From: Stenopsyche tienmushanensis
Lineage: Eukaryota; Arthropoda; Insecta; Trichoptera; Stenopsychidae
NCBI GenBank assembly: GCA_008973525.1
Contig: WACJ01000251.1
Location: 372,001 to 436,000, forward strand
Direction: 5' to 3'
Length of the DNA: 64,000 bases
Each line of letters begins with the position of its first letter. The stretch's first letter is position 1. This document shows positions 10,341-23,788 of the stretch, piece by piece. The notes under the pieces are model-generated. The model was not told the origin of the DNA, searched no databases, and saw nothing but the letters and a program-made list of their open reading frames with translations. Both the position numbers and the translations under genes were made by a program.

Positions 10341-13302
10341 CTACAGGTCTCAAAAATTGTTATAAATGTTGGCAACAACATAATGGCCGTAGACTACCGT
10401 TTTGTTTACTTACAATATTAAAACAACAAAGTGAGATAGAGTCAGCTTTTTAGGAATAATATCGCTACCTTTTCTACTATAATTTCAATTTCCTTCCATC
10501 AAAATCACTCTTTCAAAAACAAACTACAAACAAACATACGATATATGTAATTAATTTTTTAATCGTACAATTTGGCTATTTTTTATAATCAAAAGCCACA
10601 TTATAATAAAGAGCTTCAAAATATGTGGTAAAATCTTGAATATTTGCCACATAGCATCTCTTGGTACAATTTTAACACATTAACAGCGAGACACGACAAT
10701 TCTCGTGTTCGCAAGACGATTTTTAAGCACATTAGAATATTTAAGTATTTTAAGAGTGTAAATATTTTTTGTGTTTTATCTTTATATTGTTTTTTGTTTG
10801 CAACTACAAATTTTAGTGAATGCAAATTTAAAAAAAAATAAGATATGTTTTAAAACTTCGAAAGTTATGCATTTTTAGTGAGAATTTAAAAAAAAATGGC
10901 AATTTTACAAAAAATTGCCCGCTGAAATTGTGTTAAGATCCTGATTTTTACTCGTATTACTGCAAAAAATATTTTTTTTTTCATCTTAACATTAATCATA
11001 TTTTTTGTAATAGTGTAAGCTCCGTAATTGCTTGAAGTCATCAACTAAAATAAGTTATCACTCCAATATTTAATGTTTGAGATTTTAACCTATTTTGATA
11101 ATCGCGCAACTATGATTTTATGTTCAAATTTAAAATGATAAATCAGGCCATATTCAAATGTTAAAAGGCTGTTATCTCCTCATAAAGTCAACACGGCATA
11201 AAAATGACATAGTGTCGATAAGTTTACATCCAAAAATAGATCCGTTAGATGAAGAGCGTCATTAAATTTGGATCGGATTAAAACACTCATTCTCCGGCTA
11301 TGAAAAATTAAATATAGGCAAAATTACGAAATTTATGCGAAAAACGCCCATAAAACCCGTTAGTTTAATGGAAAATCCCAGCCGTGTCATTATATCCAAA
11401 GGTAGTCGTTCAACGGGAGTGGCATTCGACGCCTCTAAAATTATTCGATATCAAATATACTGAAAATAAGAAGTAGGAAAATATTATTATACATAAATGC
11501 CTTTCATAAATACCGACAATTTGTTTCAATTAAAATAAAACATTAAAGCATGTGTGATACGAATTGTGGGTTTGTTGCTAGTAAAAAGGACACGCGAACC
11601 ATTTTAAAATTATGTTACATCATAATTGAGCAATTTGTTGGCAAATATTTTATCGTAATTGGAAATTGCTAAATTCACTATTATGCTTGGTGCCTTTTTT
11701 TAAAATCATAATATAGTTCTTTTGAATAAATCAGATACTTCGAAACACATACATCGTTCGATTTAGTTACAAATACTGCATGATGTAATCAAAGCACCGG
11801 CGGTCGTTTGTGCTACAATTTATTATTACTTATTCAGTAGACTGCACTTTTGGATCGTGTAAATAATATATAATAATGTGGTTCTTCTTGGTATCGCTTT
11901 CAGGTAAAACGAACATTAATTTGTTGTTTTTGCTCGGGTAGTTTTCATTTTGAAGCGAACCAAATAAATAGTAAAAAACACATGATATATAAAAAAAATA
12001 TGCTATCGCATCACTGTTATCGAGAATAAGCGATTTAGTTATCACTTGACTTTAATTTAAAGTGTCGAAGAGTATTTTTCAGTGTTATTGAAAATCTTAT
12101 ATATAAAAAAGAGCTCAAACGAATGATGTGTTTTTATCTTTTATCCGAAGAAATTCTCCACATTAATGAATGTCACGATCGCATTATAAATAGATGGTAA
12201 TGATTAAAAGTGATTTTCAGCGTAAATAATAGTTGTTTTGATACGGGACCAAGTCATTGAACTTCCAATTGACGTGCAATTAATTTAAGTCTTCAGCTAA
12301 AAAGCTGAAACGTAATTTCCACGACGGAATATCCATTTTGCACGAGAGAATATATAATCAACTTAAAAGCATCACAATGACGCGGAAAAATCACCACAAA
12401 TTAGCGTAAGGTAAAAATTACGCGCGAAAAATACGAGAAGCTGATGAATTTTTCACAAAATTAATTAAAGCCTAATTCTCTCCGCGGAAATATGCATACA
12501 TAGGCGAGAATGATTAATGGCTCTACCTGCGAAATATATATAAGATGGATGCATAAGAGTGTGAGATAAAAGCACCCAAAGTGATTGCTCAGGTGACCAC
12601 TGAGAATGGATGGCGCCAAAGGTCAACAAACAAAATGTCCGCTGCTTTCACAATTAAAATGAGCTTTTTTCTCGTACCTAATCGCAAAATTAAACATGTC
12701 AGATTTGTTGTTGCGAAGTTAATTTTGGGATGAATTTTAATTATATTCTAGATCGGACCGCGATATATAATATATATCGAACAAAAACACCGTGTTATGA
12801 AAATAAATGTTACAATACAATTTCGGCCCAAAGATACAATCAATTAATCCATGACAATAATTGAAAATAGCGCGACCTATTTTTGCCTATGCAAAATATA
12901 AATGGCATTTTCAATAGGACATGTATATTTTGAAAAACATGACGATTTCATTAGATTCATTAAATTTCGCGCAATCAATGTTACTATTCAAGCAAATATA
13001 TTTTAAACTTATAACGAACCACCAGAATTTACGATATTTTTTTTTTTTTTGCATTCTCGTCTAAAAAAGTTGAATATGGTTCTGATATGAGATTTTTCAA
13101 TGGTTTATTTTTTTATGGACATTATAATACAGTATAAAGTGCTATTGAACCAACCCTAGATTAACACAATTGATGTATTTCATCAGAAACGGTGTGAATA
13201 AAAAAAGACATTCTTATGAAACTATTAGCTTAATTCTGCTATATAAAAACTATAAAATATTCTTCCATTTTTACACTCTGTCTACATCCAAAAAAAGCAA
13301 CA
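10341..13302. other. AT-rich region, no gene recognised
   Basis: No gene or bounded repeat could be supported. Opposing ~65-70 codon frames at 10,616-10,841 overlap each other on both strands and look like chance. Homopolymer runs are common (for example T13 near 13,038). Confidence 0.55.
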
Positions 13303-13306
13303 TTAA

Positions 13307-13650
13307 CCCTTCAAAAAGGTAAAACACAATGTTTTGTTCGAATTCCAGTGATTCATAAAGGGCATTCTTACACGTTAAGCTTCGAGACAGACAAATGCGG
13401 AGAGTTTGATTTGGTTGTATAGATCGTTAACCCAAATTTATCGACTAATAATAATGTGTGAATGATATAATTAATCGATTTAAAGTCCATTTTTTATGTT
13501 TACGCAAATAAATGACCGAGTATTGTTTGCTATCGATAGTGTTTATTTATTTATATACAAGCTTCATACATACTGCGACGGTCCTGACAGTGGATTTGTA
13601 TAGATGATAAGGCGGACAAGGCAATTTAAATTAGCTCACTACTCAAAGGA
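13307..13650. mobile_element. TTAA-flanked piggyBac-like MITE, short form (family copy B)
   Basis: Flanked by TTAA at 13,303-13,306 and 13,651-13,654. The left end reads CCCTTCAAAAAGG; the right end, reverse-complemented, reads TCCTTTGAGTAGTGAGC. It contains the family blocks CCAGTGATTCATAAAG, TTGTATAGATCGTTAACCC, AAATTTATCGACTAATAAT, ATGACCGAGTATTGTTTGC and AAGCTTCATACATACTGCG. About 344 bp and non-coding. It is the best bounded copy and a good reference for the family. Confidence 0.75.
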
Positions 13651-13654
13651 TTAA

Positions 13655-15003
13655 AATACTTTTTTTTTCTTTTCTTTTTGGGGCCTTATTTGGTCATTAA
13701 ACAAAAACATTTGATTATTATATTACATCTTATTTGTAAATTTAGCAATGTATTCAAAATAAATTTGGAGATTCCTAATCTAAAGAAATGAACGCATCCG
13801 ATTAACATGTTAATGGAAAACAATAAGAAATCAGAGTTTTCTCATGACATTCTAATGACATTATTTTAATTCCAAGAACGCTATGAAATCGCACATATTG
13901 ACATGTGATACAGAAAGGCAAGATCTCCTTGTCAATAGCCCTGAGTTGCTGTCAATAAACGATGAACTGTGCCCAACTAGTTTGCAGTGAATATGTTGTA
14001 TAAAATCCAGTTCTAGCACCGGTAGCTAAGACTTATGCAATAAAATGATATTGACCTTAACGCATGACTTCGTCAGACCAATTGTTGCCAATTTATTGAG
14101 TTGACATTTTGCTTACTTCGTACAGCTCCAAATTATTATTTTAGGAACTTCAAAATACTTATTTTCGCGGAGGACTTGCATTCCAACTGTCACTTTAATT
14201 TGACGGAAAATCCTGACAAACAAAAATAGTTACTACTTTTGTAGAAATAAAAACTATATATAACTAAACTAATTATATATCTGTGATATATGGATATAAT
14301 TCAATATATTATAATTTGGTATTCATTTTTGCGTTCTAAATTTTAAGCCTTCGGCGTCGATTGTGACCTGAATGAATTTTTTTGCAATCGGTAGCAACTC
14401 CAAACTCTTAGTGAAAAATGCTTTTATCCAAAGACATTTGCTTCGTTTATTGAAAAACTGGTAAAACAGTTGTAAATATTATATGCTTTTTTTATTCGAA
14501 GTAATCAACATTAAATACTTCATCAGAACTAGGGTTTTGAAAGCTAGGTTTTTAGGCAAAATTATGTACTGCGAAAACCGGGTTTTTGGCCCTAAAAATA
14601 CAGATTCGAATAATAATTATTTTTTCATTATCAATGACATTCACTATTACCATGTTATGTACTTAAATTCTGAATCACCAAATCAAAGAAAATGAAATCC
14701 ATTTGACATTGAAATGTACGTCGTTAAGATCATAGGTTTTCTCTTGTAAATGTAATTTTTATTTGATCTACTCTAATTTCGTCTAGACAGTATTTCTTTT
14801 CATTCCATTCATATTGTTTGAATCAGCACATTTTTCATCACTGAAAATGATATCTGTATAATATCACTTTTGTTTAGCTTCGTGTCGTTTATAGACCATA
14901 TTCCGATACTCTCTTCGATTCTCTTCCTATACATTCCTTGCATAAAAATCCTACAGATATATTCCAGATTTCACTTCAATCACACGTCAATTCATTTCAT
15001 TCC
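13655..15003. other. AT-rich region, no gene recognised
   Basis: No coding feature is supported. An AAAACCGGGTTTTTGG motif near 14,575 and an AAACCGGTTTTTAAAAATGG motif near 15,488 resemble each other, which may mark a decayed repeat. I could not define its ends. Confidence 0.4.
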
Positions 15004-15007
15004 TTAA

Positions 15008-15189
15008 CACTAAACCTACCACGATGGGTCAAATGACCCATTTGTTAGAATTTCTTGAAAAAAAAAACATTATCAAATCGCCATTTGCCTTTACTACTTT
15101 TATTGAAAAATTACATTGAATATATTTTTCAATATTTACTCCTCTCATGTTAATGTATTTGTCAATATGAAGTATCAGTAGGTTTAGTG
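15008..15189. mobile_element. 182-bp TTAA MITE with 12-bp perfect terminal inverted repeats
   Basis: TTAA flanks lie at 15,004-15,007 and 15,190-15,193. The termini CACTAAACCTAC and GTAGGTTTAGTG are exact reverse complements over 12 bp. TTAA duplication plus CACT-type termini is the hallmark of piggyBac-superfamily miniature elements. A subterminal palindrome, ATGGGTCA-AA-TGACCCAT, lies at 15,023-15,040, about 15 bp inside the left end. Non-coding; it would need a transposase supplied from elsewhere. Confidence 0.9.
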
Positions 15190-15193
15190 TTAA

Positions 15194-17658
15194 ATCAGTC
15201 CAGAGCTTTCCTTTAACGCCTTGCGACTGCACTTAGTCTTCCGGTCACTGTCAACTTGAGCATTTCTTGTAAATCAAATTTAGAACAATAACTGGGGAGA
15301 TCCGATAGTGTGAATGCTCTGATTGTTTCTTGTATAAGAATATTTGACCGGACCGAGACCGGAGCGAGATCGAACCGTCAACGGCACCATAGTGTGAATC
15401 GAGCATAAATATATTTGTGACAAATTACTCCAAACATGTAAATCTTAAAACATAAAACTAGTGCCATAAACGAAACCGAAACCGTGAAAACCGGTTTTTA
15501 AAAATGGCGGTTTTTGTATAAGTTCAAATGAGAACTCACTGGCTACATTTTGCTAAAAAAATCATTGACTAAACTACGTTTTTAGCTTTAGTCATGTTCT
15601 TATGAATTCTTTCAAAGTGCTTGTAAATATTTTTCAGATTGCGATGAAAACTCAGAGCTTTGAAGTCAATATAATTATGTTTTTATTACCTAGCTGAAAG
15701 ATTTGTTCATTTAATTGATGCCACTTCTTTCAAATCAATGCTAACAAAAGCATCTGTGATTTTTCATCAACAAGTAATTCTTCAATATCATTATTCTATC
15801 TTAATGGATTCGATAAAATTATAAGGCGAAAATATTCTTCATCTCTTGCAAAAACGGCGTATGGGCTTTATAAAACCGTATACATCAAAACGTCGAGTTT
15901 ATAACATATTTTAAGAGCAATAAGGCAAATATATTAAAATTAATGATAATCTATTGTGCAAAATATTTTTACTGTATCTCGTTAAAGATAAAATATAAAA
16001 TTATAGATAAAATATGACCATTGATGTATCGGCTTAGATGATTTGGCAACGTAACAAAGTAATTGTGTCTTATTCGTCAAAAGGCATCAATGATACCTTT
16101 GATCCAAAATTAGAAACAATCTAATTAAATCGCATTCGCAAATTATACAAACTCGATTTTGTTCATCTACTGCGAGTCATAACGTTTGAGTCTCATGTTT
16201 CAGCGCAGCTGAAGACAATGGATAACAACGTTACATGTGCAGACAAATTTCGCGGTGATGGATCTATTGTGCATCAGTAGACAAAGCTAAACAAAAGCAT
16301 CTTCCATTATGAGCTATTGTCGTTTCATGTCCTCGTTATTTGTCCACAAACATAGAAATTTTCAACGGAAAGCGTTCACGCCCTCCATTTAGAAAGAAAC
16401 CCCGAGTAATTTGCGTCGATGTGCTATCGGCACATCGCGAAGAAAACGGAGAAAATCGTTAAACGGAAAATAACTTTTGGATACGTTCAAAATAGTAACA
16501 TAACCTTCGTAAACTTAATATAACTATTCCTTATTGTATCAAACATATAATAATCATCGGAAGTTTTAGCAATCCAAGCAGAATACTTAATATTTACCAT
16601 ACTAAGTTAATTGAGAGATACTGAAACCTTCTGTATACAGATATATTTATTTGCAATTGAATAAGTCAATGGATAACTAACATAAACAGCTTAAAATAAC
16701 CAGTATTTAAATTATATATTATCTACGCCAAGTTCATCCTTTACAAATTTAATGACAATAATTCCATCATTCAATGTAAAATAATTGTTTATATTCCAAA
16801 GTAATAGGTTGGCTTAAACTCTTAAAAATTAATTTATGTTTACAAGGGAGGTAACATAAATCGTTCAACATTTTAGATATTTTAACCGCAAATTGCTGAA
16901 TTAGCAAGAATCGGCGAGCCTATTAATGTTGGTCCATATATAAAATATCATCATTTCCGTTTGAAATGATTTTTAATTCAAAATTCTTGGTAGACAGCGT
17001 TTATATTGAATCATTTGGATGACGTCAGGTGTGGGAAGACAAATTGCAAGTGATACGGAGGAACTGCATCTCGAACGCTTTGGAAAGCAGTTCTGCAGAC
17101 AGTTTTATGTATAGCTTTGATGCGAGGAGGAAATTAATTGTGCTCTGAAGTTGCGTTTAATTTAGAAAATTAACAGATACCCACAACAACACTTTGTTTC
17201 ACGCTTTTATAAATACTTATCAGTATTTGGTATATCAGTATATAATCGGCACTTGAAGCATCTAAAATCATTCATTCAATGTTATCGAAAGCATTTATTC
17301 ACTTTAAGATGGTTCAATTTAATATTCAGGTTTGAAAGCCATGGAGAGAATTTCTGATATTTAATATATGCATTTCAGACAAAATAAGTGTGGTAACTAA
17401 AGGGAAAATCTTGAATTTTCATCAAAAAGCATTAATTTTAGAATACAAAAATAATCACAAAATAAGTATACCTTATTTCTATTAATTTCACCGTTAAAAT
17501 ATTTGCTAAGCTATTAATGTATCAGTAAAATTTCAATTTGATATTGATTCGACCATTTGATAAAAGGCATAACCTTTTTTTTCAAGGAACGATTGATCAT
17601 GTTTAAGGAGACAAAAAAAATCATTGTAAAATTCCGATTCGTTCCGATGTTACAAACA
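15194..17658. other. AT-rich region, no gene recognised
   Basis: I see nothing that can be supported as a gene. A short perfect hairpin lies at 16,417-16,437 (arms CGATGTGC and GCACATCG, loop TATCG). It stands alone and is not followed by a T-run, so I assign no role. Confidence 0.5.
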
Positions 17659-17662
17659 TTAA

Positions 17663-18625
17663 CCTGTATGGTAGGATGATCGCCTATTTGCGAGCAAATT
17701 CCAGTGATTCAGAAAGCACTCTTGCACATTGAGCTCGGAGAGAGACAGAGACGGATAATACGTAGCCCAGTTCGGTAACTGTGCATGGGAGACAGAGACA
17801 GACAGCTTCATCGTACGATTGTATACATCGTTAGCTCAAATTTATCGACTAATAATGATGTGTGAATGATATAATAAATCGATTTCAAGTGTATTGTTTA
17901 TGTTTACTTGAAGAAATTACCGAATAATGTGTGCTTTCGACAGTGTTTATTTATTCAACCCGTTCGTCGCTGCGTCCATTAGATATACGCGACGGGCGTT
18001 CCGCCGCGGAAGCTCCATCGCATAATTTTGGTGGACGTTTTCTTCCTATGTTTAAATACGATTTAACAAGTAATTCATTTCTATTTACATTTTTTTTTCA
18101 TAATCCTTTTTACATTTTTTTTCACTTTCTGGTGATCGAGAATTTGTTTCGTCTTTTTGTAACAAAGAGTACAATTTCTTCAAATAAATTTGCCCTGCAG
18201 ATTTTTATGAATTTCTAAACTGTGAAATGCTTTTTTCTTTATATTGTTGGACCTAACATTTTTCGACCACAACCATTCTCTTAATAGAAACTCCCAAAAT
18301 TTTCTGATTTGAGTATAAAAAATACTGATATGTTCGCAGAAAAAGTATGCTTTTCAACCGAATGAACGTCTTTTTATAATGTCTTCTAGATGACAACTGT
18401 CTAAATATCTTTCGACATCTATCTCGAAACATGCATTCCTACGCTTGTCTGTTCGTACATACTATTATCTTCACTTTGTTTTCGTTAGTTTGGTTAATGA
18501 CAGAGTAATTGGTGAAGCTTATGCTCCAACTATCAATTTAACCCGTGAGAAATAACACCGATTCAGGCTGGGCGACGAGATTGTTAAATATAAGCTTCAT
18601 ACGTGCTGCTGCGGTCCTGACAGAT
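17663..18625. mobile_element. TTAA-type piggyBac-like element, long or interrupted form (family copy C)
   Basis: The left end follows TTAA at 17,659-17,662 and begins CCTGTATGG, as in copy A. Family blocks follow: CCAGTGATTCAGAAAGCAC, TCGTTAGCTCAAATTTATCG, ATGATGTGTGAATGATATAA and GTGTGCTTTCGACAGTG. Between about 17,957 and 18,588 lies ~630 bp absent from short copies B, D and F, after which the family sequence resumes (AAGCTTCATACGTGCTGC, GGTCCTGACAG). Part of the extra piece (TTCGTCGCTGCGT) is also in copy A, so A and C may represent a longer ancestor. The right end beyond ~18,625 is lost. Open frames inside show no transposase motif. Confidence 0.55.
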
Positions 18626-20276
18626 ATAATTTTCATTACAAAAATCAGCCTCCTAACCATATCCTCTCCTCTTAATAAGAATCAATCGATTGTAACTCTC
18701 AAGATTTATGAAATTCCATATACATAATTTAACAATATTTAAAATTCGTTAAGCATATATTTTCATGCGTTCAATTTATTTGGACATATTTTAGCAATCT
18801 TTCGCTGAAAATTCGGATGATAAATATTGATTTTGATATAAAGAAGAATTGATTCAAAACGCTTTTCAATGCTTGTTGTGGTTGGTCAATCCAATTAGTT
18901 CATATGTAATTAAGCCAGTCTTGAATCGCATTTAATTTTGATAAACATATATTTTACAAGCGTTCCCACGGAATAATAAACAACGTAAATATTCTACGAA
19001 TATAAAAAAAAATTTCAGCGAGGATATTAAAGGTCCTATTCATCCATTTTTATCAATTTATCACAATAAATGAACCGAAATTGCATAGCTTTTATAAAAC
19101 GATTTTTAACATTGCGTGGATTGCATGTTCAATTAAGAAGACAATCTGATAAACATATATCCAAATTACAAATTCTTTCGGGACTCTTCTTGATAAATTT
19201 ATGCAATCAAAAAACAATTTGATGGAAGTATCTGTGGTTATAAAAGAAAACGGGTCGATATATCGACCAGTCCCGGTTTGGTGAGTCGGTTTACTTGCGT
19301 TATATCTTATCCAGAGCATCAATTCTCTGTTTCGTCCTCGTCTTTATGAAAGAAAGCAGGTGTAGTGGTTTCTCTATACGTTCATATGTTTGTTTTCATC
19401 TATGAGTAGTATGGCAATTAGCAGTATATATATACCCAACAACGTGCTCGTTATTTCCACACATGGGATACATACTAATTAAAAATTGCGGCATAGAGAA
19501 AATCTCCCCGATAAACCGGTCCTGCCCAAATGTCTGAAAATTAATTCAACGTCAGTGTATACAAACAAATGCTTAATGCTTCGGGTATTTTTACATGGTT
19601 ACTGTCATATTTCAGATACGCATAAACACGACAAATAACGAGCTTACTCAACCGCACATCGTTAAATAATGGTATCGTTCTCGTGAGCAAGAAATCGAGC
19701 GCAATTTTATCGGGGGTTCTCATCAGGCGCTGAACAAAGTTCCATGTTGCATATGAAAATTACTGGAACGTGTTAGCACAGGACTCATTAGTTAACATGA
19801 CATGTGGAATGTTTTTTTATCAATGCAGATTATGCTAGAAGATACTGTTACTTGTTTAGCTACATATTGACTTAGGCATTCAACCGAATAGAAAAAACCA
19901 TAATTTAGAGCGCTGGCAAGTGATTGAATGCGACGTGATTAAAATCGGGGCCATACATTACCCCATTTGATTCGCGTTTTACACTTTACATAAGAGATTT
20001 ATTGGGAAATGGGTGGGCTAGCTTTTATTAGCCAAGAAACTACATTTATATTCGTGCGTGGTAGTAGACACCTTCCATTTCATAAAAAAAGCTTTTAACT
20101 TCAAATTTGATTTTACAATATCTTATAGGATTAAATCATAATTTGTATTACTAAATCCCCCAAACCCAATCAAATGTATTATCATATCAATCAGTCTACT
20201 CTATTTTCTTTGGATAAAATCTTGATATTAATAAAAAAAAATCGATAAATAGATCTGTGAAAACAATGAAAAATGT
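18626..20276. other. AT-rich region, no gene recognised
   Basis: No gene, RNA or bounded repeat was identified. Minus-strand frames at 19,092-19,322 and 19,541-19,723 have no recognisable motif. Confidence 0.55.
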
Positions 20277-20280
20277 AAAC

Positions 20281-20804
20281 TGTTGCGTGGACCAAAATGT
20301 TCTGTCGTCGACAGTTTGGTCGGCCTTAAGCTGGCCATACTTTTTGCTGTTAAGACCCGCCGCGGACTAACCGTTAGGCGGGCAACCAAAAAGTCTTAAC
20401 GTTGTTGCAGCCTTGGGAGGCGGTCGACGGACATTTTGGCCCGCACGCATCGCCCCGCATGGAGGCCACGTGCCTCGCAATCTTCGGAGTCGTGTTTAAT
20501 AACCGAAGACTTTGATTCATTATCCTCATATCCCGTCATGGAGTTTTCCCCTCGTCGCCGCTCGACAGCCTGACAGCCGTCGTCGATCCAGCGGATCAAA
20601 GAACTCTGCGCCCCCTCGCCTAGTTAGGGGGCGCGTCCGCCGCTGTTCGGGCTCCGGCGGCCGGCGTTGCGGCCGGCGCTTTGCGCCCGCGGCGCGGCCG
20701 TCTGGGCCGTCCGAGATACGCCGCGGCGGTTGGCAGCCGTGGCGGCAGCGGCGTTGGTGCTGCGTTGGGGGCTCGCGAAGCGCGGCGCCCCCTCGTATGC
20801 AACA
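20281..20804. mobile_element. GC-rich solo LTR (probable BEL/Pao or Gypsy type)
   Basis: The block begins TGTTGC and ends GCAACA: a TG...CA terminus pair with 6-bp inverted ends. It is flanked by a 4-bp direct repeat AAAC at 20,277-20,280 and 20,805-20,808. That is the structure of a solo LTR left by recombination between two LTRs. It is very GC-rich in AT-rich DNA, with an abrupt transition exactly at both ends. Several strong hairpins lie inside: GTTAAGAC...GTCTTAAC (about 20,349-20,400), GCGCCCCC...GGGGGCGC (about 20,608-20,634) and GGGGGC...GCCCCC near 20,766-20,791. Open frames of 60-103 codons on both strands are artefacts of GC-rich, stop-poor sequence. No primer-binding site or gag/pol sequence follows. 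LTR class is inferred from ends and duplication length only. Confidence 0.7.
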
Positions 20805-21082
20805 AAACATTTTTCGTTATTAACTCTTTTATGCCCGGTGCACACGAGCGTGTTTTATTATAGGCTCACGATCACTTGCAAAACATCTTTTCATCACTAA
20901 ATAATATCTTTATTACAAGGGTTATTTAACCCTCTCAAACCAGAGAACATACACACTACGCTCTAATATAAATCCATTGTTCTATCAGCAATATTTATAT
21001 CTTCAATATTGGGATGTTTTAAATCAAACAGATGTCCTGGTGCGCTGTTCAATATCAATAATACTTTAAAAGTTTGCATATT

Positions 21083-21203
21083 CCCCCCCCCCCTTAAACC
21101 GTGTTATATAAAGCGTGTTGCATAAAACAAGTCACAATTTATGCAACCGTGTTATATAAAACAGTCTTGTATAAAACCGTGTTATACGAGGCTCTAATGT
21201 ATA
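21083..21203. repeat. C11 tract and degraded pogo-like/MITE end with repeated CCGTGTTATA units
   Basis: A run of 11 C (21,083-21,093) is followed by three copies of an AACCGTGTTATA unit (about 21,097, 21,146 and 21,176). Read on the minus strand from 21,203 it begins approximately TTAGAGCCTCGTATAACACG, like a pogo/Tigger-type terminal repeat (CAGTAGAGCCTCG... pattern) with subterminal repeats. The opposite end was not found. Confidence 0.45.
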
Positions 21204-23279
21204 TGCCTTGTAATAGTGAAACAGTAATAGGATACCGAGTATGTCGAGGGCCTAAAGGGAGTTGAAAGTCAGAATTTTTCAAGATTAAATTGTAGCAAAG
21301 ATTTCTCAATGGTTAAATCTGGCAATATTGAATACAGATGAACAATATATTTTATTATATGAACAAAATCTTTTGTTAATATTATAGGCAATTTGGAACA
21401 CTATAATGTCGATATCACAAATATAGCATGCACTTTTTTCCTTGGAAGATAGAAAAGCTTCTAGCATTTTTCCAATCAAGATTAAAAAATAAATCTTTAT
21501 TGGAGTTTTCTCATGATAAAGATCCTTAAAATTTGGATTAGCACAGTTGTATAAAGAAGGAATACGGGAGAAAAATACTATAAACAATATTTTTTATACT
21601 TGGTTATTTATCCAAATTTTGATATCTTTCAATATTAGGCAGAAAATAAACGATCGGCGAAAAGTGTGAAAAATACCCTACCGAATAATTTTATTGGGGT
21701 AAAAATTTGTGTTCGTTATAACCGTTTTACTATATGTTTCATATGAAAAAAATTGTAATTATTAACAAAAAGTTTGCAACAATGTGCACAATACATCATT
21801 AATCACTTTATGAAATTAAGCTTTTATCAACTTTGCAGCTGCATGCTTCGAAATAAAAGTTTCAGACTTTCTATCCATCATAAAGTCTTAATTTAGTAAC
21901 CCAACTTTTGAGACATGTGAAGTCAATAATCAAATATTAAACTACCCTATTTTGGGGTCGCGTGAGACACAGAAGCATGCCATCAATTTAAGCAAACACT
22001 TTAATGAAGACGTGAATGTGACAGCTTTTTATAAAATTTCACATTTTCAATACTTAGCGTGGAAACAAATTGTATTTTATCAGCTTCGGCCCAAATCAAT
22101 CGTTTTGTGCCTAAATGACAAGCTATTTTGACATAATCAAGGACGCCTCGAGAACGTTGAATAATGATGTATTATTACATTTCAGACACAAAATTTCAAC
22201 GTTGATGGGTGAAATAAATAATTCATTCTGATTCATTGTAATTTTGTACATCTGTTTGCCTTCAAATGCGAACCACCTAGCCTTTTTGGGGTAATTTATG
22301 TATTCAAATATTAAATGCGAGAGCGAAACAAATATAAACAAGACTGTATGGAAATTCTTTATATGATACATACTCACAAATTAAGCTAAAGTTATTTTCA
22401 TACATTCATAGTGACCTCTGGAGTAAATATAATTTGTAACAGCTTTTGATTCCAGTTTGTTCTTATAGAAAGTTCGCAGTTGTAAGTATTTAAAACGTCC
22501 TAGATATAAGTTTGAGTATTTGACCGAAGATGCTCTGCTGAGAATTTAATACGAAAGGACGAGCCATCCTAAATATTTGTACAGACTTGGAAGAGCCGAC
22601 ACGTTTTAAATTAATTTCGAATTCCAAATGATGATAGCAAATTTTGTTGTGTCGGATTACAAAGGAGGCTTTATTAACAGAGAAGATCGCAAGAGACAGT
22701 TCTACTGTTTGAAACTTAGTGTGAACGTTTTGTTCCAGTTCGCTCAGACTAATTTAATAAGATTATAAAGCTTCGTGTTTTCAGTACTATCCGAAACAAC
22801 GCGGTAAAAACGTGTCAAACTTAAATGAAACTTTCATTTCTAGGTGATTGAGGGTCGTAGAATTCACAATTAAAAATTCATTGAGTGTGAACTTTATTCT
22901 AATTCAATGGAAAAATGTTTCATTATGTTTTGAAATAAATTTCATGGTTTGTTGTCAAAACCACTCAGATAAATTTTGCTTTAATTTTAAACTTTGACAC
23001 AAAAATAATACTATTTTTCAACTTTATGATCCGACATTATTCCTTCTCACTCATCAATCTTCGTACAAATTTATTTGTCTGGCTAATTTTTAAAACTATT
23101 TACATCTTGAACAAAAGTCATTTGGGTCTTATCCTCCCCCAATCGGTTGTAACACAGCACAAAATTGCAAGCCATGCAACACAGATGCCATAAAATTAAA
23201 ACTTTAGTAGGATTTTTAGTTAAACTTTCGTATTTTTTTATCATTTTCTTGATAATTTTTACCCCCAAAAAATCATTTA
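21204..23279. other. AT-rich region, no gene recognised
   Basis: No supported gene. Minus-strand frames of 93 and 84 codons (21,306-21,587 and 22,123-22,377) are rich in Ile/Asn/Lys/Phe and match nothing I know. Confidence 0.5.
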
Positions 23280-23609
23280 TTTGTCATACAAATCCACTTA
23301 TCTGTCAGAAAACTCCTGCAGCGTGTATGAAGCTTATACGTAAATAAATAAACAATGTCGATAGCACACAATATTCGGTAATTTATTCCAGTAAACATAA
23401 ACAATACACTTGAAATCGATTCATTGTATCATTTACACATCATTATTAGGCGATAAATTTGGGTTAAAGATCTATACAATCATATGATGTTTCTCTCCAA
23501 ATTCTACGTGCAAGACACTCTTTTTCTGTTTCCGAGCTCAACGCGTAAAAATGCTCTTTCTGAATCACTGGAATTCGGACACAACATTGTATCTTACCCC
23601 TTTAAGGGG
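23280..23609 (-). mobile_element. TTAA-type piggyBac-like MITE (family copy D)
   Basis: Reverse-oriented copy of the 13,307-13,650 family. On the minus strand from TTAA (23,610-23,613) it begins CCCCTTAAAGGGG, then AGATACAATG, CCAGTGATTCAGAAAG, CTATACAAATC-type blocks, AAATTTATCGCC, GTGTGCTATCGACATTG and CTGACAGATAAGTGG. The sequence then diverges from the family near 23,280, so the far end is truncated. An 87-codon frame (23,484-23,747) runs across the boundary and is not a gene. Confidence 0.65.
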
Positions 23610-23788
23610 TTAAATGATCAATTCGTATCAGATGGAATGAATGAGGTTCTTGCAATTATTCCCCTTGCTCCAGTCGCTCCTTGTAAATATTATATTAAGT
23701 GTGCGATTCTATTTTTAAAAAAATCTTTAATAAACACTCATAAATAAGTTAGAATTTGATTTTGTAAAAGTAGTTTTTACAATTTCAG

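Noticed and set aside
16417..16437. Short hairpin as a possible terminator or RNA element
   Set aside because: Eight-bp stem with no T-run, no neighbouring gene and no second copy; such stems arise by chance in 64 kb.
20281..20804. GC island as horizontally acquired bacterial DNA or an rDNA fragment
   Set aside because: Its sharp edges coincide with TG...CA inverted ends and a 4-bp duplication, which a solo LTR explains; I recognise no bacterial gene or rRNA segment.
20396..20900. Seven overlapping frames of 60-103 codons, rich in Arg/Pro/Ala, on both strands
   Set aside because: They fall inside the GC-rich solo LTR, where stop codons are rare; frames on opposite strands overlap fully and none shows a domain.
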